Positions 24,316 to 27,614 of a DNA stretch of 27,614 nucleotides are shown here, piece after piece (within the stretch, counting starts at the first letter, position 1; each line of letters starts with the position of its first letter). Where the stretch lies: NCBI GenBank assembly GCA_046565595.1, contig JBKHYG010000002.1:1-27614 (forward strand), in the 5' to 3' direction. Under the pieces are notes generated by a model. The model was not told where the DNA came from. It searched no databases and saw only the letters and a program-made list of their open reading frames with translations. Source of the DNA: JBKHYG01 sp046565595. Its GTDB lineage: Bacteria; Actinomycetota; AC-67. The position numbers and the translations under genes were made by a program.

Positions 24316-25743
24316 CTAGGCGAGTTCGACCCGCTGGAGGCGTCGCCATGGAGCCTCACCGTTGCCGAGCCGATCGGCCATGTCCTTCGGAGCCGATCCC
24401 ACGATCTGCGTCGGAGGCATACCGATCCGGTCCAGATCCTGGAAGAGCTCGATCACTGGGGTTGGGTCGCTGACGCCTGTCAGATGCACGAACAGCCCGT
24501 CGCCCACGCGATGTTCCACCAACCAATCAGCCGCGCGCTCTGCAGCCGCCGACGCTATGAGCGTCAGATCAACCCAGCGGCGCCGTCCGTCCACTCGGAC
24601 CAGATCGTGCCACGCTCCCGGAACGACCGCAGGGCCGATGCGAGGAACCGTCCGCTGACAGTTCGGACACGGAAGCCGGTTGATCCCAGCCGAGATCAGC
24701 GCCCCGCTGCGCCAGCGCGGGAGGCTGCCTCCACGGAACCCGAGGGGGGTGACGACCAGTTCACCTGCTCGATCCTCTGGCAGCAAGGCGCCGGTCTCAG
24801 GATCGACCACCTCTACGACATCCATGTCCGGCAGCGTGTGGAATCCGTAACCGTCGGCGTTGCCGAGCGGAACCGGACAGGTTCCCCACAGGACCCTTCC
24901 TTCTGGGACTCCGAAGCATCCAGCCACCCGTGCCTCGGGCGCGTCGAGGGTGATCATCGCCTCGGCGATGCGCGCATGCTCTTGGCGACCGAGCGTGCCT
25001 CCCACGAGCACGAGGGTCCTCACCGTTGCCAGGGAGAGGTCGGTCTCTGCTGCAGCCTCCAGTAGTTCAACCGCGTCCTCGCTCGGGACGAACAGCACCG
25101 TGCTCTTCTGCTCGGCTGCGGTGATGAGCGGTCGCACCGGATCGGTCTCCCGACGCAGGTGCAGCGTCCAGGCTCCGAGACCGTGACCCATGTAGTGGAT
25201 GCCCCAGAAGTTCAGGTTCGGGCCAGCGGGGACCAGGTTCGCGATCCGGTCCTCGCGGTCGATCCCGATCACCTGCGCGAGCCTCGCGCCCGCGCGAGCC
25301 AGCAGATCCAGATCGTCGCGCGTGTATCCGACCGGAACCCTGCCACCGGGGCCTGCCACCAGGTGGGTGTGGATCGGGCGTGTCGCCGACGCGATCGCGC
25401 GATGAGCATCGGTCTCGCCGCCGATCAGTCGCGCGAACGCGATCTTGCGCAGGGTCGCTCGGTCGCTGAAACGCTTCACGCCCTCTTCGCTGCCCTGCAA
25501 CAGCACCCCGTCGGACCCTTCCGGATTGCGACGAGGATCGAACACATCTCGTCGGCTCGTCAACGGAAGCGTGGGCAGTTCCTCGAGTCCCTTGAAGAGA
25601 CGGGCGTCTTTGCCCATCGTGGCCAGCCGTGCACGGACCAACGGCACATATGCGAGCGCGCCATGCAGGACGGTCTGTTTGAGTTGGAGGTTCTGGATGC
25701 GGCGCTGCTCGAGCGGCGTTCGCCGATCCCATTCCGAAGGCAT
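24316..25743 (-). CDS. PaaK-like adenylate-forming protein with degraded ATP motifs
   Basis: The 475-residue protein resembles phenylacetate-CoA ligase (PaaK) and related acyl-adenylating enzymes. Similar segments are VGYTRDDLDLLARAGARL, DPETGALLPEDRAGELVVTPL and a CPNCQRTVPRIG Cys pair (C359, C362). Two key motifs are altered: where PaaK has the phosphate loop SSGTTGKP, this protein reads VAGPGGRVP (129-137), and where PaaK has RYRTGD with the ribose-binding Asp, this one reads RWRSGALIS (343-351). The region before the loop (about 70-125) is also unlike PaaK. It may bind an acyl or aryl group without normal CoA ligase activity, or act on a different nucleotide. It is the first gene of the long minus-strand run, 76 bases before the amidase. 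The ATG at 25743 has no Shine-Dalgarno but a -10 box at leaderless distance. Confidence 0.7.
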   Translation of the reverse strand: MPSEWDRRTPLEQRRIQNLQLKQTVLHGALAYVPLVRARLATMGKDARLFKGLEELPTLPLTSRRDVFDPRRNPEGSDGVLLQGSEEGVKRFSDRATLRKIAFARLIGGETDAHRAIASATRPIHTHLVAGPGGRVPVGYTRDDLDLLARAGARLAQVIGIDREDRIANLVPAGPNLNFWGIHYMGHGLGAWTLHLRRETDPVRPLITAAEQKSTVLFVPSEDAVELLEAAAETDLSLATVRTLVLVGGTLGRQEHARIAEAMITLDAPEARVAGCFGVPEGRVLWGTCPVPLGNADGYGFHTLPDMDVVEVVDPETGALLPEDRAGELVVTPLGFRGGSLPRWRSGALISAGINRLPCPNCQRTVPRIGPAVVPGAWHDLVRVDGRRRWVDLTLIASAAAERAADWLVEHRVGDGLFVHLTGVSDPTPVIELFQDLDRIGMPPTQIVGSAPKDMADRLGNGEAPWRRLQRVELA

Positions 25744-25749
25744 GACGCG

Positions 25750-25778
25750 ATGATAGGGCCGGATCGATGTCCTGCCAG
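25750..25778 (-). promoter_or_regulatory. Candidate leaderless promoter for the twelve-gene run
   Basis: On the minus strand, CTGGCA (25773-25778; four of six bases match TTGACA) and TATCAT (25750-25755) are 17 bases apart. The -10 ends six bases before the ATG at 25743, so transcription would start at or next to the start codon. No Shine-Dalgarno is present. Confidence 0.5.
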
Positions 25779-25784
25779 GCGGCC

Positions 25785-25790
25785 TAGACT
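25785..25790 (+). promoter_or_regulatory. Candidate leaderless -10 for the methyltransferase
   Basis: TAGACT fits TAnnnT and ends six bases before the ATG at 25797, the same distance as the divergent promoter opposite. No good -35 is seen at 16-18 bases. No standard Shine-Dalgarno precedes the ATG. Confidence 0.4.
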
Positions 25791-25796
25791 CGGGGC

Positions 25797-26552
25797 ATGC
25801 CAGACAGGGTGACCTTCACCGCGGATGAGCCGCTGCCGCTCACCGGCGAACGGACCGCCCCCGACATCGCCGACGAGAACTACTGGTTCCAGCGCCACCT
25901 CGTGGCCTACGGCTTCGTGGCGCGCCTGGTAGCCGGGGCGAAGACCTTGGATGCCGGTTGCGGAGAGGGTTATGGGGCCGACCTCTTGGCCGGATCCGCC
26001 GCCCAGGTGACAGGCCTGGATCTAGAGGAGCCGGTGCTCGCCCGCGCTCGCCAACGGTACCCGAAGGTGGGTTTCGTCCGCGGAGATCTGCAACAGATGC
26101 CGTTGCCGGACCGACATCTCGAAGCTCTGGTCACGCTGCAGGTCATAGAACACCTGCCCAGCCCACGGGTGTTCCTCAGCGAATGCCACCGGGTCCTTCG
26201 GCCGGGTGGCTTGATCATCGTTGGAACCCCCAACCGGCTGACCTTCTCCCCCGGCGGGGTCGTGCGCAACCCGTTCCACACCGTCGAGTTCGATGCTTCA
26301 GAGCTGTCAGCTGCTCTGGACCAACGCTTCGAGTCGATCGAGATGCTCGGGGTCTTCCACGGACCTCGGATCAAGCGTTGGGAGTTGGCGCATCGGGCCT
26401 CGTTGCCAGAGACCCTCATCGAGCAGCCTGCTCCGAACTGGCCGTCATCTTTGCGTCGGCGGGTCCACGATCTGAGCGTCAACGACTTCGCGATCCGAGC
26501 TGCGCGGATCGATCGCAGCCTAGACCTGTTGGCGATAGCTCGAGCCCGCTGA
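25797..26552 (+). CDS. Class I SAM-dependent methyltransferase
   Basis: The 251-residue protein has a Rossmann methyltransferase fold of the Methyltransf_11 type. SAM motif I is LDAGCGEGYG (51-60), the acidic end of strand 2 is GLDLEE (about 73-78), the post-motif region is GDLQQMPLPD, and LQVIEHLPSP and VLRPGGLIIVGTPN are the later motifs. It stops four bases before the GH57 gene, so the pair is probably co-transcribed. In M. tuberculosis the order methyltransferase (Rv3030) then GH57 enzyme (Rv3031) belongs to the methylglucose lipopolysaccharide cluster, so O-methylation of an alpha-glucan is a reasonable guess. The C-terminal 60 residues are not assigned. The acceptor cannot be read from sequence. 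Confidence 0.87.
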   Translation: MPDRVTFTADEPLPLTGERTAPDIADENYWFQRHLVAYGFVARLVAGAKTLDAGCGEGYGADLLAGSAAQVTGLDLEEPVLARARQRYPKVGFVRGDLQQMPLPDRHLEALVTLQVIEHLPSPRVFLSECHRVLRPGGLIIVGTPNRLTFSPGGVVRNPFHTVEFDASELSAALDQRFESIEMLGVFHGPRIKRWELAHRASLPETLIEQPAPNWPSSLRRRVHDLSVNDFAIRAARIDRSLDLLAIARAR

Positions 26553-26556
26553 ACCG

Positions 26557-27614
26557 GTGGGAACCTTCTGTCTGGTGCTGCATACGCACCTGCCCTACCT
26601 GAAACACAACGGCGTCTGGCCATCCGGCGAGGACCTCTTCCACCAGGCAGTCAGCGAATCGTATCTACCGTTGCTCGAGATGTTCGGTCGTCTAGCCGAT
26701 GACGGCTTCACCGATGTCTGCACGCTAGGGGTATCCCCGATGGTTGGCCACCAGCTGGCCGACGACCACATGCTCGACGAGCTCGGCTGGTTCCTCGGCA
26801 GGTACGAGCCTCGCGCGATCCGGAACGCCGTCATGTACGAGGGAGCGCATCGCGATGAGGTCCGTGCTCTCGCGGGCTTCTACGCGACCTGGGCGCGGAG
26901 ACGCTGCGAGTCATTGGATGCCCAAGTGGCCGTGCACGGCGATCTGCGGTCGGCTTTCGCGTCGCTGGGAGCACGAGGAGTCGTCGAGCTGTTGGGTGGG
27001 CCGCTCACCCACCCTCTCATGCCAGAGACCCACCCACACCTGGCCGAACTACAGATGCGTCTCGGTCGGCAAGCGTTCGCTGGGACAGATTGGGGTGGGA
27101 TCTGGTTGCCCGAATGTCACTACCGTCCCGGCGTGGAAGAGACGCTCGACCGACAGAGCGTCACTCACCTCGTGGTCGACGGACCCACCATGATCCGGTC
27201 GGGCGGGGACACGACCAGGCCGCGCAGGATCGCGGACTCTGCTGTCGTCGCCTTCGCCCGAGACCTGGACTCCACCTACAAGGTCTGGTCCCCTACGGGC
27301 GGCTATCCGAGCGGCAAGTGGTATCGCGATTTCTTCCATTACGACATAGAGGCCGGCTTCAAAGATTGGCGTGTGACGGGCACCAGGAAGCCGCTGCACC
27401 AGAAGCGGCCCTACGAACCTCAAGCTGCGATCGCTGCCGCGCGCACCGACGCGGCCGACTTCGTCGCCCACATCGTTCGGACACTGCAGGAGCGCACGAC
27501 GACGGAAGAACCCGACCCGATGATCGTGGCCGCCTACGACACCGAACTCTTCGGGCACTGGTGGTTCGAAGGGCCCGTGTTCCTCGAGGAGGTGCTCCGA
27601 ACGCTCGCAGCGTC
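26557..27614 (+). CDS. GH57 1,4-alpha-glucan branching enzyme (3' end cut by window edge)
   Basis: I translated 352 codons from the GTG at 26557; the frame is open to the right edge. The start VGTFCLVLHTHLPYLKHNGVW matches the family, with the conserved HTHLP. The GH57 catalytic nucleophile fits E186 (GIWLPECHYRPG) and the acid/base D328 (AYDTELFGHWWFEGP); both are in the captured part. These enzymes cut an alpha-1,4 link and re-attach it as alpha-1,6, making branches in glucan. Full GH57 branching enzymes are about 520-530 residues, so the helical C-terminal part is missing. It lies four bases after the methyltransferase. It could also be a related 4-alpha-glucanotransferase, but the WLPEC and DTELFGHWW forms favour a branching enzyme. 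Confidence 0.93.
   Translation, partial: MGTFCLVLHTHLPYLKHNGVWPSGEDLFHQAVSESYLPLLEMFGRLADDGFTDVCTLGVSPMVGHQLADDHMLDELGWFLGRYEPRAIRNAVMYEGAHRDEVRALAGFYATWARRRCESLDAQVAVHGDLRSAFASLGARGVVELLGGPLTHPLMPETHPHLAELQMRLGRQAFAGTDWGGIWLPECHYRPGVEETLDRQSVTHLVVDGPTMIRSGGDTTRPRRIADSAVVAFARDLDSTYKVWSPTGGYPSGKWYRDFFHYDIEAGFKDWRVTGTRKPLHQKRPYEPQAAIAAARTDAADFVAHIVRTLQERTTTEEPDPMIVAAYDTELFGHWWFEGPVFLEEVLRTLAA

Noticed and set aside
22824..24473. 549-codon plus-strand open frame opposite the amidase gene
   Set aside because: It is Arg/Asp/Pro-rich with no recognisable motif, and the minus strand holds a clear multidomain amidase. It is an antisense shadow of high-GC coding.
1..27614. tRNA, rRNA, CRISPR, insertion sequence, prophage or attachment site
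   Set aside because: Intergenic space is very small, no repeated spacers or transposase motifs were seen, and composition looks even throughout.

Overview
The window looks like ordinary chromosomal core sequence from a high-GC bacterium, most likely an actinobacterium (Actinomycetota). Reasons: dense GC-rich coding, many GTG starts and one probable TTG start, frequent 4-bp stop/start overlaps, an NAD+-dependent DNA ligase, GatCAB instead of a visible glutaminyl-tRNA synthetase, and a gene order resembling, as I remember it, the Mycobacterium tuberculosis Rv2996c-Rv3031 region (serA, ilvC-ilvN-ilvB, gatB-gatA-gatC, ligA, mnmA, iscS, then a methyltransferase and a GH57 branching enzyme in the opposite direction). 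I cannot name the genus; several accessory genes here are not part of the mycobacterial set.

Layout. (1) 1-3953, minus strand: class V aminotransferase -> serA -> leuA (leuA runs off the left edge). (2) 4102-4944, plus: a lipoprotein with two cupredoxin-like domains, separated from ilvC by a perfect 14-bp hairpin that probably terminates both strands. (3) 5009-8907, minus: isochorismatase-like hydrolase -> ilvB -> ilvN -> ilvC. (4) 8958-9860, plus: a secreted or anchored polysaccharide deacetylase that overlaps the end of ilvD tail to tail. (5) 9835-25743, minus: an almost gapless run of twelve genes: PaaK-like adenylate-forming protein, peptidoglycan amidase, cysteine desulfurase, mnmA, a 79-residue basic protein, ligA, gatC, gatA, gatB, a NicO-type metal transporter, a DUF3352-like membrane-anchored protein and ilvD. 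(6) 25797-27614, plus: a SAM methyltransferase and a GH57 1,4-alpha-glucan branching enzyme (cut by the right edge).

Functionally, leuA, ilvB, ilvN, ilvC and ilvD give acetolactate synthase, ketol-acid reductoisomerase and dihydroxyacid dehydratase plus the entry step to leucine; the aminotransferase/serA pair points to serine or glycine metabolism. The cysteine desulfurase and MnmA form a sulfur relay for tRNA 2-thiouridine, and GatCAB makes Gln-tRNA(Gln) and/or Asn-tRNA(Asn). The right-hand pair resembles the mycobacterial methylglucose polysaccharide genes.

No rRNA, tRNA, CRISPR array, insertion sequence, prophage or integration site was seen, and there is no gene-free stretch longer than 300 bases (the longest is 148 bases at 3954-4101). 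The most unusual points are an isochorismatase-fold protein with Ser in place of the nucleophilic Cys inside the ilv operon, a PaaK-like protein with degraded ATP-binding motifs, a small lysine-rich protein translationally coupled to DNA ligase, and several -10 boxes placed at leaderless distance from start codons.
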